Both the position numbers and the translations under genes were made by a program. A DNA stretch of 64,000 bases from UBA2991 sp963422605 (GTDB lineage Bacteria; Chloroflexota; Dehalococcoidia; Tepidiformales; Tepidiformaceae), in contig CAXXUF010000002.1 in the NCBI GenBank assembly GCA_963422605.2, positions 1,550,001-1,614,000 on the forward strand, in the 5' to 3' direction. Shown here one piece after another: positions 52,124 through 60,623 of this stretch (position 1 is the first letter of the stretch; each line of letters begins with the position of its first letter). The notes under the pieces were generated by a model. The model was not told the origin of the DNA and ran no database searches. It saw nothing but the letters and a program-made list of their open reading frames with translations.

Positions 52124-52500
52124 CTACCGCCCGAGGAACGCGGTCACTGCGTCCATGGTGCGCTCTGGCTGTTCCAGTTGCGGCAGGTGCCCCGCCCCTG
52201 CGATCAGCTCCACGCGCGCGTTCGGGATGCGCGCCTCGAACTCGCCTGCGTAGACCGGCGGCACAAGGCCGTCCTCCTCCCCCCGACAGACAAGCGTTGG
52301 CGCGGTGATGCGGTGCAGCCGCTTCTTCAGGCCCTTGTCGGGGATGGGCCACACGCACTTCCCCGTGCACGCCAGCGACCAGGTGGTGCGTAGTGCCATC
52401 TGGTCGCTGGCCTCCAGGTCGACGGGGGCCAGCAGCTGCGCGACGGGCCCGGTCGGGTCGGCAAAAAGCAGCGAGGCGAGGTCCTGCGGCGTCGTGGCCA
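52124..52500 (-). pseudogene. Alpha/beta-hydrolase, C-terminal remnant
   Basis: From about TPQDLASLLFADPTGPV to the stop the frame reads as the cap and second half of an alpha/beta-hydrolase: RLHRITAPTLVCRGEEDGLV with the acid Asp, then ELIAGAGHLPQLEQPE with the catalytic His. The N-terminal half with the oxyanion hole and nucleophile Ser is absent. The upstream part of the same open frame is instead LLM-monooxygenase sequence, so a deletion fused two genes. It cannot be an active hydrolase. Confidence 0.65.
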
Positions 52501-52778
52501 TCTGCACAAGCGCCACGTCCTGGCCGCGCGTCGCCAGCGCCAGCGCTCTGCCCATCACGTTGGGCCTGGCATGAAGCCGTAGTCGTTCTGGTGGTGCTTG
52601 TTCACGCAGATACCGTCGAAGCCCAGCTTCGCCGCGTGCAGCAGCTCGTCCAGCGTCCAGTTGCAGTAGTCGCCCACGTGCTCCGCTGTCGCGAGCTTGT
52701 GGAAGGCGGGTCGACCCAGACCGTCGAAGTCGTCAGGCAGCTTGCGATGGGCAGTAGGTGGGACATCGAGATCTGCAC
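52501..52778 (-). pseudogene. LLM flavin monooxygenase, N-terminal remnant with frameshifts
   Basis: From GTG 52778 behind GGAGG the reading is Val-Gln-Ile-Ser-Met-Ser-His-Leu-Leu-Pro, then after a shift RKLPDDFDGLG and LLHAAKLGFDGICVNKHHQ. A further one-base shift near 52557 joins MPGP to (N)VMGRALALATRGQDVALVQM. This is the classic N-terminal ~95 residues of the LLM subfamily with the NEHHQ-type motif (here NKHHQ). It then runs directly into the alpha/beta-hydrolase remnant. At least two indels plus a fusion make it a pseudogene. Confidence 0.65.
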
Positions 52779-52941
52779 CGGTACCTCCGCAGCGCCTGGC
52801 GGCGCTTGCCCGCGAGTCCACGCTGGGGGACGGCCGCGCTGGGTGGGGAGAGCCCCGCGCTCACGCTAGCGAGTGCTTCGCGGCAGGTCAACACGATCGC
52901 GTATGCGCCCCCCTACCCGCGCTGGCGTCTAGGCTAGGTGC

Positions 52942-54363
52942 ATGGCGGCTCCCCGCGGTGTCCGTAGTCTCGACCCCCGGATGGCGCTTGCCCGCCGCCA
53001 CTTTACGAACTTCGTGCGCCCCGTGCAGGAGTTCATCCAGACGGAGAGCGCGAGCGCCGTGCTCCTCATGCTCGCTGCGGTGGCCGCGCTCGTCTGGGCC
53101 AACTCCCCCTGGCGCCACACGTACGAGGAGTTGCTCAACACCAGCCTCGGCATCGACCTCGCCTTCTGGCAGGTCCAGGGGACCGTCCACTTCTGGGTGA
53201 ACGACGCGGGCATGGTCCTCTTCTTTTTCGTCATCGGCCTCGAGATCAAGCGCGAGATCACGATCGGCGAGCTCTCCGACCCACGCGTGATGGTGGCACC
53301 CATCGCCGGGGCGCTGGGGGGCATGCTCCTGCCCCTCGGGCTCTTCCTGCTCATCGCCCAGGGAGCCGAGGCGCGCGAGGGCTGGGCCATCCCCATGGCG
53401 ACCGATGTCGCCTTCGCCCTCGGCGTCGCCACGCTCGTCGGCGGGCGCGTTCCGCTCGGGCTGCGGGCGATGCTCCTCACCTTCATCATCGTCGACGACA
53501 TCGGCACGGTTGCCGTCGTTGCGCTGTTTTATTCGAGCGACGTGCAGGTCGATCAGGTTGTGCTCGCCGTCTCCCTCGTCGCCCTCATGCTCGTGCTCTA
53601 CCGGCTCGGCGTGCGCGCGATGTTCGTATTCTTCGCGGTAGGCATCGTGTCCTGGGGGGCGCTCCTCGATTCGGGCGTCCACCCGACCACGCTCGGGGCC
53701 ATCCTCGGCTTCCTCACGCCCTGGCGCCCGCCTGTATCACTCGAAGGGTTCGTGCGGACCGCGCGCCAGCTGCTCGAACGCTTCCGCGCCGGCGACGAAT
53801 CGCCCGACCGTGCGCGCGGCCACGACCAGATCGTCGATTCCCTCCTCAGCCTCAGCGACCTCAGCAGCAATGCCGTCCCCCATGTCGACCGTCTCGAACA
53901 TAACCTCCATCCCTGGGTGGCGTTCCTCGTCGTGCCCGCTTTCGCGCTCGCCAATGCGGGCGTGCCGCTCAGCAGCAGTGGCATCAGCGATGCCTTCTCG
54001 AGCACCGTCACCTGGGGCGTTCTTGTAGGGCTTGTTGTCGGGAAGCCGTTCGGGCTGATGGCAGCCACCTGGCTGGCGGTCGCGCTCGGCGCGCGCCGTC
54101 CCCCGGGTGTCACCTGGCGGGGGGTAGCAGCCATCGGGCTTGTCGCCGGCATCGGCTTCACCATCTCCCTCTTCGTCGCCGACCTCGCCTACACCGACGC
54201 CGAGCTGCTGCGGCAGAGCAAGGTCGGCATCCTGGGGGCGTTCGTCGTCGCCGCCCCGCTCGGGTTCCTCGGGTTTCTCCTGTTGCCCAGGGTTGTGCGC
54301 GTCGAGCGTCCGGGCAGGCTGGTCGGGGAGCCGGACCGTATGCATCTTGATAAAAGGGAGTAG
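52942..54363 (+). CDS. nhaA: Na+/H+ antiporter NhaA
   Basis: 473 residues with about twelve membrane segments; exports sodium in exchange for protons. The diagnostic TDVAFALGV and the paired aspartates in FIIVDDIGTVAVVALF are present, and FFVIGLEIKREI and LSSSGISDAF also match the family. A longer-than-usual loop between halves (RQLLERFRAGDESPDRARGH) and a ~30-residue hydrophilic tail are noticeable. ATG 52942 is the first start after the gap 52779-52941, in which a TAGGCT -10-like element is the only feature. Confidence 0.93.
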   Translation: MAAPRGVRSLDPRMALARRHFTNFVRPVQEFIQTESASAVLLMLAAVAALVWANSPWRHTYEELLNTSLGIDLAFWQVQGTVHFWVNDAGMVLFFFVIGLEIKREITIGELSDPRVMVAPIAGALGGMLLPLGLFLLIAQGAEAREGWAIPMATDVAFALGVATLVGGRVPLGLRAMLLTFIIVDDIGTVAVVALFYSSDVQVDQVVLAVSLVALMLVLYRLGVRAMFVFFAVGIVSWGALLDSGVHPTTLGAILGFLTPWRPPVSLEGFVRTARQLLERFRAGDESPDRARGHDQIVDSLLSLSDLSSNAVPHVDRLEHNLHPWVAFLVVPAFALANAGVPLSSSGISDAFSSTVTWGVLVGLVVGKPFGLMAATWLAVALGARRPPGVTWRGVAAIGLVAGIGFTISLFVADLAYTDAELLRQSKVGILGAFVVAAPLGFLGFLLLPRVVRVERPGRLVGEPDRMHLDKRE

Positions 54364-54407
54364 GCTGCGCGCGACGGTTCAATTCAGGAACACACGAGGA
54401 GGTTGCC

Positions 54408-55202
54408 ATGAGGTTCTTTCGGCGTGGAGATACGGGATCGAGTGGTGCTGTGCTCGAAGATCCACTGGAAGCCTGCCAGCACATCCTTCTGGTCCCGCAC
54501 TGGGACTCGCCGGGGAGTATCGGCAACGACGAGGAGGTGAGCAGCTACAGCTGCAACACCTGCAGTGAGGGCTTCACGCCCGAGGAGGAGCAGATACTGC
54601 GCGCCACCGACGCGGACCGCATTCGCCGTGGCTTGCAGGAGCGCCCGAACCTCCAGGCGCAGTACCCTCTCACATGGCATCTGGCCGACGGACGCGAAGT
54701 GGAGCTGCGCCGTCTGGACTCCTCGACCCGCAACGCGTTCCTGCGATTCGCTCGAACGCTCCCCCTGGACGACATGCTGTTTCTCCGCGAGGACCTCTCG
54801 AGCGGCACCGTCATCGACGCGCTCGTCAGGAGTGTGGTCGAGGGGGTGGACTTCGCCCTCGTGGCCTGCGACGGCGATGAGGTCGTGGGCTACGCGTCGC
54901 TGCACGGCGAACCCATGCGCTGGACCCGCAACGTGGGGGAGATTCGCGTGATCGTGGCGAGCGGCTACCGCGGCAGCGGCCTCGGTGGAAGGCTCGCCCG
55001 CGAAGTTATCGGCGCGGCCCCGAACTTCGGCTCGCGCAAGATCACCGCCCAGATGACTGTCGATCAGACGGGCGCCCGTGTCGCCTTCGAGCGTCTCGGT
55101 TTCCAGGAGGAAGCGACGCTCACGGGCTGGGTCACCGATCGCCGCGGCCTCCCCCGCGATCTTCTGATCATGGCTCTCGACCTCTCGGTCCCGCAGTCCT
55201 GA
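54408..55202 (+). CDS. GNAT-family N-acetyltransferase with N-terminal Cys/His segment
   Basis: 264 residues. The C-terminal ~170 form the GNAT fold: DFALVACDGDEVVGYASL, GEIRVIVASGYRGSGLGGRL with the acetyl-CoA loop RGSGLG, and VAFERLGFQEEATL. The first ~60 residues are unusual: ACQHILLVPHW and SCNTCSEGFTPEEE contain spaced Cys/His that could bind a metal. Start ATG 54408 behind GAGGAGG. 45 bases after nhaA; the substrate is unknown. Confidence 0.82.
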   Translation: MRFFRRGDTGSSGAVLEDPLEACQHILLVPHWDSPGSIGNDEEVSSYSCNTCSEGFTPEEEQILRATDADRIRRGLQERPNLQAQYPLTWHLADGREVELRRLDSSTRNAFLRFARTLPLDDMLFLREDLSSGTVIDALVRSVVEGVDFALVACDGDEVVGYASLHGEPMRWTRNVGEIRVIVASGYRGSGLGGRLAREVIGAAPNFGSRKITAQMTVDQTGARVAFERLGFQEEATLTGWVTDRRGLPRDLLIMALDLSVPQS

Positions 55203-55223
55203 CGCCTGGTTCGGGGGGCAGTA

Positions 55224-56114
55224 TTGCTGCGGTTTCCCGTGCCTGGAACTTGGGCGCCGATTCTCCTTGTCGCTGTGACGGGGTTTCTCCTGGCCGGCTG
55301 TGGCGAGTCAGATGGAGGGCCCGCCAGGCCCGATCTGTCTCCCGAACCGCCCGCGGAGACCGATCTGTTCAGCAAGTCGGTCAGCGTGTTCGGGGTGATG
55401 ATTCGGGCCACCGCGGCCACTCCCAACGAGGCGATTCTGCATGCTGCGCAGGTGCTTGCCGAGTACCTGGACAACGACGAAGACGGCACCCCGGATAATC
55501 CAGCGATCGTCGAAGCGATGGTCTCTGGTGGAGCCACACTCATCATGGCCAGGAATGAAGCCGAGCTCCGGTCGAGCGCGAACAGCGAGATCAGCGACTG
55601 GGCCGAGGATGCCGGGGACACTGACTCGTGGCAGGGTCTGTGGGGCAGCGAGGTCTTCCCCAACGGTCGCGCCGAAGGGCGCTTCGATGCGACGCTGGAG
55701 GAGGTGCTTCACCTCATCACCCATGTCGGGTACGCCCGCGCCTACCCCGCGATCTTTGGGGAGGAAGCGGGCAGCGCCCTGGCGGGTGCGATGGATGTCG
55801 CTCGGGGAGGAAGGTTTCTCACCGTTCCCGCCAGGTATCCAGACAAAGCGTGGTACACGTATGACGACAGCACGTGTGACTACGCCTGTCAGGTAACCGA
55901 GTACCTCTACTGGGCGCTGACCTCTGTCCTTGGCGCGCAAGATTATCCGGGGCGGATCGAGGAGATCCGTCACGAGTGGCGGCTGAACACCCGGGCTCTC
56001 GTGCGAGCGACTGATGCCCGCGTTTACGAGTTGATCTCGGACCCGCACTACGGCTTCGCCACGATCCTGCCAGATGGTGTGTACTCAGCGAGGACCTTCA
56101 CGATCAACGAATAG
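55224..56114 (+). CDS. Lipoprotein of unknown function with HxxxH motif
   Basis: 296 residues. Signal with lipobox Leu-Leu-Ala-Gly-Cys at about residue 26, so surface-anchored. Then YLDNDEDGTPDNPAI, a Dx(D/N)xDG calcium-loop-like sequence, and EEVLHLITHVGYARAYP, a Glu-rich HxxxH element with metallopeptidase flavour but not the standard HExxH. Four Cys in the C-terminal half (DDSTCDYACQ). TTG start 55224 behind GGGGGG. No family recognised; a divergent metallohydrolase is possible. Confidence 0.7.
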   Translation: MLRFPVPGTWAPILLVAVTGFLLAGCGESDGGPARPDLSPEPPAETDLFSKSVSVFGVMIRATAATPNEAILHAAQVLAEYLDNDEDGTPDNPAIVEAMVSGGATLIMARNEAELRSSANSEISDWAEDAGDTDSWQGLWGSEVFPNGRAEGRFDATLEEVLHLITHVGYARAYPAIFGEEAGSALAGAMDVARGGRFLTVPARYPDKAWYTYDDSTCDYACQVTEYLYWALTSVLGAQDYPGRIEEIRHEWRLNTRALVRATDARVYELISDPHYGFATILPDGVYSARTFTINE

Positions 56115-56156
56115 CCACGCGAAAAGAGCGCTGCCACGGCTGGTCGGCATGCAGCA

Positions 56157-56231
56157 TGGAGCAGGAGACAAGGGGCGAACTCGCGACATCCTGCCTGGAA
56201 GGCAGGTGCTCTACTGCTGAGCTACTCCCGC
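56157..56231 (-). tRNA. tRNA-Gly (TCC), degenerate second copy
   Basis: The cloverleaf can be drawn: acceptor GCGGGAG/CTCCTGC with one G-U, anticodon loop CTTCCAG (TCC), encoded CCA at 56157-56159. Compared with the copy at 63854-63928 it has six changes. Two of these hit near-invariant bases: the D-loop GG becomes AG (G18 lost), and the T-loop TTCGACC becomes TTCGCCC (A58 lost). The 48-base 5' flank including TACAAT is shared. Probably a decaying duplicate. Confidence 0.75.
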
Positions 56232-56279
56232 TCGCGGCCTCTGCGCGATTGTAGCAACGGGAGCGCGCTCCGGTCCTGT
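56157..56279 (-). repeat. Direct repeat copy B: tRNA-Gly plus 48-bp 5' flank
   Basis: 123 bp aligned without gaps to 63854-63976 with about eleven mismatches by eye. Covers the entire tRNA and its 5' flank through CCTGT. Sequence beyond the tRNA 3' end differs completely between the copies. Same orientation as the other copy, so the two bound the 7.6-kb segment between them. Confidence 0.85.
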
Positions 56280-56353
56280 CGCAATTGCAAGGGAGACGTT
56301 CACCCTCTGTACACTCGCGGATAGTCGCACCGCGATGGGGGAGCCGGGGGTGG

Positions 56354-58600
56354 TTATTGCTCCTCCATCTCCGCCTGCACCAGCGACTCGGGATCGAGAT
56401 TCTGGTCGTTCTCGACTTCGATGACGAGCGAATTGATGGTACCCGTGAACGGGAACGGGGACTCGTAGAGGACGCTGACCGGCGTACCACTATCGCGACC
56501 GACATCGAGGCCCTCGATCGTGAACAGTCCGCCCAGCAGGCGCGGGAGATCGAGGCGTGCAGTTTCTCGTCCATCCACGTAGACGACGCCGGTGCCTCGC
56601 AGATCTCCTGTTTTCGCGAACACGAACTCAAGATCAGCGCGACCCGTCGAGAGTTGCAGGTCGCTGGCAACCCGCCATCGATCGCCTCCGCAGTTGTACT
56701 CGTACCAGAGGCGGTTCTCGTGTACGAACAGGGCATACCCCCCCGCATAGCCGCCGTGGGCAATGATGACGCCCCCGTCTTCGGGCTGGCGGCGAACGAT
56801 GGTCGCCCGGATGCGGTGTGAACGGTTGCGGACATCCGCCGCTGCCACAGTGGGCACGTGCGCCATGCCCTGGAAGTACGTAAACCGGAGCCGGTCCTGA
56901 GGGCTTCCCGGAGGAACATTGAAGACAGCGGAGATTGCCCCGCCGTGCTCGATCGGGAGTACGTCGTGCCGTCCGGCCTCCACCCACCAGCGATCGATCA
57001 GCTGCCTCAGCCGTTCCGGATGCTCCGCTGCGAGGTCGTGACTCTCGGAGAAGTCTTCATCCAGTTTATAGAGCTCCCAGGGCTCCGACTGAAAGCTCGC
57101 GCCGGGTGTGTGGAACGTCACCGCCTTCCACCCCCGGTGCCACACTGAGCGGTGGCCGTTCATCTCGAAGTGCTGTGTGACCTTACGGGTTGGTTCCTCC
57201 GGATTGACGAACGTATAGGCCATACTCTGGCCAGCTACCGGAAGCTGCGGCATACCCTGAAACGTATCTGGAGCCTGGATGTCGAGAACATCGAGCACGG
57301 TGGGCATTACATCGGTCACATGATGGAACTGGTGGCGTAGGCCGCCACGGTCCTTGATCCTGTCCGGCCAGTGAAGGATCAGCGGGCTCCGGATGCCTCC
57401 TGCATGCAGGTACTGCTTGTACCAGCGGCATGGGGTGTTGCCGGCCTGAGCCCAGCCCGAAGGATAGTTGCAGTGTGAGTTGGGGCCGCCAATCTCGTCG
57501 AGATGCTCGAGGTTGAAGGTCTCGTCATCAAGTTGGTTCATCCTGCGCAGCCAGTTCACAGTCCCCAGGGGACCGCCGGCGTCGCTGGCGCCGTTGTCCG
57601 AGAGCACGATGAAGAGCGTGTTGGCGAGCAGTTCAGAGCCCTCAAGATACTTCACGAGCCTGCCGATCTGGTCATCAGTGTGGTCCAGCATCGCCGCGAA
57701 GGCCTCTTGCAGCCGGCTGGCGACCAGCTGCTGCTCCTCGGTCAGGCTCTCCCATGGCGGTACACCGGGGTTGCTGGGCGGCAGGACGGTACCTTCCGGG
57801 ACAATGCCCAGCGTTTTCTGCCGTTCGAACCACTCCTCCCGAGCCGCGTCCCAACCCTGATCAAAGCGGCCGCGGTACTTGTCCAGGTATTGCTGCGGCG
57901 CCTGGTGAGGGTCGTGGCAGGCGCCAAAGGCCAGATAGAGGAAGAACGGCCTCTCCGTATAGATCGCCTGCTGATTCCGGATTAACTCGATAGCGTGGTC
58001 AACGATATCCTCGCTCACGTGGTAGTCGGGATGGTCCGGCGTCGGGATCGGGTGGTTGTCGCAGGTGAGCGAGGGAGCGAACTGATCGGTGAGCGCATCA
58101 AGGAACCCGTAGTACCGCTCGAAGCCCTTCTGCAGCGGCCAGTTGTCAAACGGCCCGGCGGCGGACGTTTCGGACATCGGGGCGAGATGCCATTTCCCGA
58201 CCGCGAAAGTGGCGAGCCCACGGCTCTTCAGGAGTTGCGGCAGGGGCACTGCCTTGGGGGAGATGCTCCCCCTGCCGTTCGGAAAGCCCCGCGCCCAGTT
58301 CGAGACCGACCTCATCCCGACGCTGTGGTGGTTGCGACCAGTTAGCAGGCAGGCGCGCGAGGGCGAACACAGGGTGGTGGTGTGGTAGTTGGTGTAGCGG
58401 ATGCCACCGGCAGCGAGCCGGTCGATGGTGGGGGTGTCGATGGTAGAGCCGTAACAGCCCACCTGCGCGAAGCCCACATCGTCGAGAACAACCAGCACGA
58501 CATTCGGGAGCCCCTGCAGGTCCGGTGGCTGCGGCCAGGCCACACTGGATTCCCCGGCGTCCAGGCCAACGTATCCTGCGGGTTCGGCTCCATCAGGCAT
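56354..58600 (-). CDS. Sulfatase (arylsulfatase A-like) with C-terminal beta domain
   Basis: 748 residues from ATG 58600 (behind GAGGA); the open frame runs to 58657. Type I sulfatase: metal site NVVLVVLDDVGFAQVGCYG, the formylglycine motif LCSPSRACLLTGR with Cys to be converted, VGKWHLAPMS, and LFIVLSDNGASDAGG. The C-terminal ~200 residues (VPTVAAADVRNRSHRIRATI onward) look like a beta-sandwich and end acidic. No signal peptide is seen, so it may be cytoplasmic. It would release sulfate or hydrolyse a phosphonate/phosphate ester analogue; an activating enzyme is not in the window. Confidence 0.9.
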   Translation of the reverse strand: MPDGAEPAGYVGLDAGESSVAWPQPPDLQGLPNVVLVVLDDVGFAQVGCYGSTIDTPTIDRLAAGGIRYTNYHTTTLCSPSRACLLTGRNHHSVGMRSVSNWARGFPNGRGSISPKAVPLPQLLKSRGLATFAVGKWHLAPMSETSAAGPFDNWPLQKGFERYYGFLDALTDQFAPSLTCDNHPIPTPDHPDYHVSEDIVDHAIELIRNQQAIYTERPFFLYLAFGACHDPHQAPQQYLDKYRGRFDQGWDAAREEWFERQKTLGIVPEGTVLPPSNPGVPPWESLTEEQQLVASRLQEAFAAMLDHTDDQIGRLVKYLEGSELLANTLFIVLSDNGASDAGGPLGTVNWLRRMNQLDDETFNLEHLDEIGGPNSHCNYPSGWAQAGNTPCRWYKQYLHAGGIRSPLILHWPDRIKDRGGLRHQFHHVTDVMPTVLDVLDIQAPDTFQGMPQLPVAGQSMAYTFVNPEEPTRKVTQHFEMNGHRSVWHRGWKAVTFHTPGASFQSEPWELYKLDEDFSESHDLAAEHPERLRQLIDRWWVEAGRHDVLPIEHGGAISAVFNVPPGSPQDRLRFTYFQGMAHVPTVAAADVRNRSHRIRATIVRRQPEDGGVIIAHGGYAGGYALFVHENRLWYEYNCGGDRWRVASDLQLSTGRADLEFVFAKTGDLRGTGVVYVDGRETARLDLPRLLGGLFTIEGLDVGRDSGTPVSVLYESPFPFTGTINSLVIEVENDQNLDPESLVQAEMEEQ

Positions 58601-58710
58601 AGGTTCCTCACATGTCAGCGGCGAATTGCCAGCTGCTTCAGCCACCTCACCGGGCACACTTTCTCACCCGCGTGCCCTGCTCGCAGCACAAGCACAGCGA
58701 GCGCCATCCC

Positions 58711-60306
58711 TTATTCGCTCAGCCAGACATTCCCGAGGTACGTCAGGGGCTCAATGAAGTTCTGGTAACCCTGCACTCTCGGCTTCACCACGCTCATGGC
58801 CCGGGTCGGGGCGCATGGCAAGAGCCAGGGGTCGTCATGGAAGAGCTCGTTGAAGCGCCGGTACTGTTCCCTGGCCTCGGGCGAGAACGGATCGAGCACC
58901 CGCAGCTTCTCCTTGATGTCGGCAAAGACGGGGTTGGTGTACTTGCTCGGGTTGTTGTCCTGGAAAGGTAGCGGCTGCGTGATCACAGTGACCGGTGAGA
59001 AGGGAGAGAATCCTGTCAGCAAGAACCACCCTGCTTCAAAATCTCGCTCGAACAATTTTTTGTTCATGTCCGGGATATCGTGTCCGATCAGTTCGATATC
59101 AACTCCCACTGCGGCGAAGTTCTCCTTCAGGAGAGCAGCAAGCTGTGATCCAACTGTTGGATGGTTCGCGTAGTGGTCAAAGGGAATCGGTCCGGATTGA
59201 CTGAACCCTGCCTCAGCAAGGAGCGCTTTCGAACGCTCGGGATCATAGAAATCCTTCTCGAGAGAAGCATCGAATGCAGGACTTCCCGGATCCCAGGGCT
59301 GGGTTGTGATCTCGACAAGCCCCTCCAACAGCTCTCCCACGATTCGTTTCCGGTCTATCGCCCAAAAGAGCGCCTGACGCACCCTCTTATCGACAAACAG
59401 GGGATTGGTGACGTTGAGACCCGCGTATATGATCCCCCACTTCGCTGCTATTCTTGTCTCGTCCTCATGGGCCTTCGCGAACAGCGGACTCGCAGGCGCG
59501 ACATCGATGTCGTTGGCGTCATACGCTTGCCCGATCGCTTCAGAGTCGGCGAACTGGATCACCTTGATGCCATCCAGGTAGGGGCCGCGATCATCGTGCC
59601 AGTTGGGGTTCGGAGCGAGATCGTACCCTACCCCGGGGCTCCAGGAGTTCAACATATATGGTCCCGTCCCCAGAACCTTCTCTCCAGTCTGAAGCTGCGC
59701 GTAGGTTGACTTCTTGGTAACAGGAAACTGAGCAAAGAAATCGTTTACATTCGTGAGCGGTGCATCGAATTTAAACGACATCGTTCGCTCATCGATTGCA
59801 GAGTAATCCACAACCCGTGCCGCGAATGCCCTGAGCTGACCACTGAATGAGAAGTTGTACTTCTCGGGATCAATGATGGCGTCGATCCCGAAGAAGACAT
59901 CTTCTGGCGTCACCGGGGAACCATCGTGGAAGACCGCGTTCGGCTTCAGCCTGGCTGTGACCTCCGTGAAGTCGTCTGAGACTTCATAGCGATCGACCAG
60001 CACGAGGGTAGGTGATGGGCTGTCTTCATAGCGGATCAGGCTCTCGAAGACGAGGAGGGGGATCCCCTGCTGGCGGGTAAAGGGAGCCCCATTGGTCAGA
60101 AGCAGATCCCCCTGGACCGCGTATCGCAGAATGCCGCCCGTCCGCGGGCCGGAGGGCGTCTCCTCCACCTGGGTCGGGTCCGGCTGATCGTCGTCGTCAT
60201 CGTCACCGCAGCCTACGGTTGCGGCGGTCACCGCAGTACCCAGCAAGGCCCCGGAGCCGGCGAGCATCTGACGCCGTGAGATGGGCCTGTTCAGTCCTGA
60301 AGTCAT
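58711..60306 (-). CDS. ABC transporter solute-binding protein, family 5, Tat lipoprotein (second)
   Basis: 531 residues. Twin-arginine signal PISRRQMLAGSG, lipobox Thr-Val-Gly-Cys followed by Gly and six Asp. SBP_bac_5 domain with GGILRYAVQGDLLLTNG, FHDGSPVTPEDVFFGIDAI, KVLGTGPYMLNSW and VRQALFWAIDRKRIVGELLE. Parts of the gene (59.0-59.9 kb) are more A/T-rich than the surroundings. Divergent from its two permeases. 110 bases after it comes the sulfatase on the same strand. Confidence 0.9.
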   Translation of the reverse strand: MTSGLNRPISRRQMLAGSGALLGTAVTAATVGCGDDDDDDQPDPTQVEETPSGPRTGGILRYAVQGDLLLTNGAPFTRQQGIPLLVFESLIRYEDSPSPTLVLVDRYEVSDDFTEVTARLKPNAVFHDGSPVTPEDVFFGIDAIIDPEKYNFSFSGQLRAFAARVVDYSAIDERTMSFKFDAPLTNVNDFFAQFPVTKKSTYAQLQTGEKVLGTGPYMLNSWSPGVGYDLAPNPNWHDDRGPYLDGIKVIQFADSEAIGQAYDANDIDVAPASPLFAKAHEDETRIAAKWGIIYAGLNVTNPLFVDKRVRQALFWAIDRKRIVGELLEGLVEITTQPWDPGSPAFDASLEKDFYDPERSKALLAEAGFSQSGPIPFDHYANHPTVGSQLAALLKENFAAVGVDIELIGHDIPDMNKKLFERDFEAGWFLLTGFSPFSPVTVITQPLPFQDNNPSKYTNPVFADIKEKLRVLDPFSPEAREQYRRFNELFHDDPWLLPCAPTRAMSVVKPRVQGYQNFIEPLTYLGNVWLSE

Positions 60307-60623
60307 GGGTGAACCTCCGATGAGTATTGTCAGATCCCGAGCACAGGAGACCTGCCTTGGGTACTGCAGACCCGCACATGGATTCTGCGGACCATGATGC
60401 CCGGCAGGAGTATAAGTCTTCGGGGAGATGTGTGTCGTCCCCCCGCCATAGCCTCTCTCCGATCCCCCACTTCCGCTCGGTGTATCCTTCGGTTGCCGGC
60501 GAGGGCGCTACGGGTGCGCTCTTCGGACGCCCGGCCAGCGTGTTCCCATTCATTCTCGGGAAGACGGCTGGCTTGGCACGGGAGCGAAGCGTGGCGCCCC
60601 GGCCGAAGGGGGAATGGGGAACT
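60307..60623. other. Divergent regulatory region between binding protein and permeases
   Basis: 317 bases with no supported gene; reading frames that cross it lack conserved content. On the minus strand a TTATACT element (60411-60417) is a plausible -10 for the binding-protein gene, about 105 bases before its ATG, though no good -35 is visible. Nothing else identified. Confidence 0.35.
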
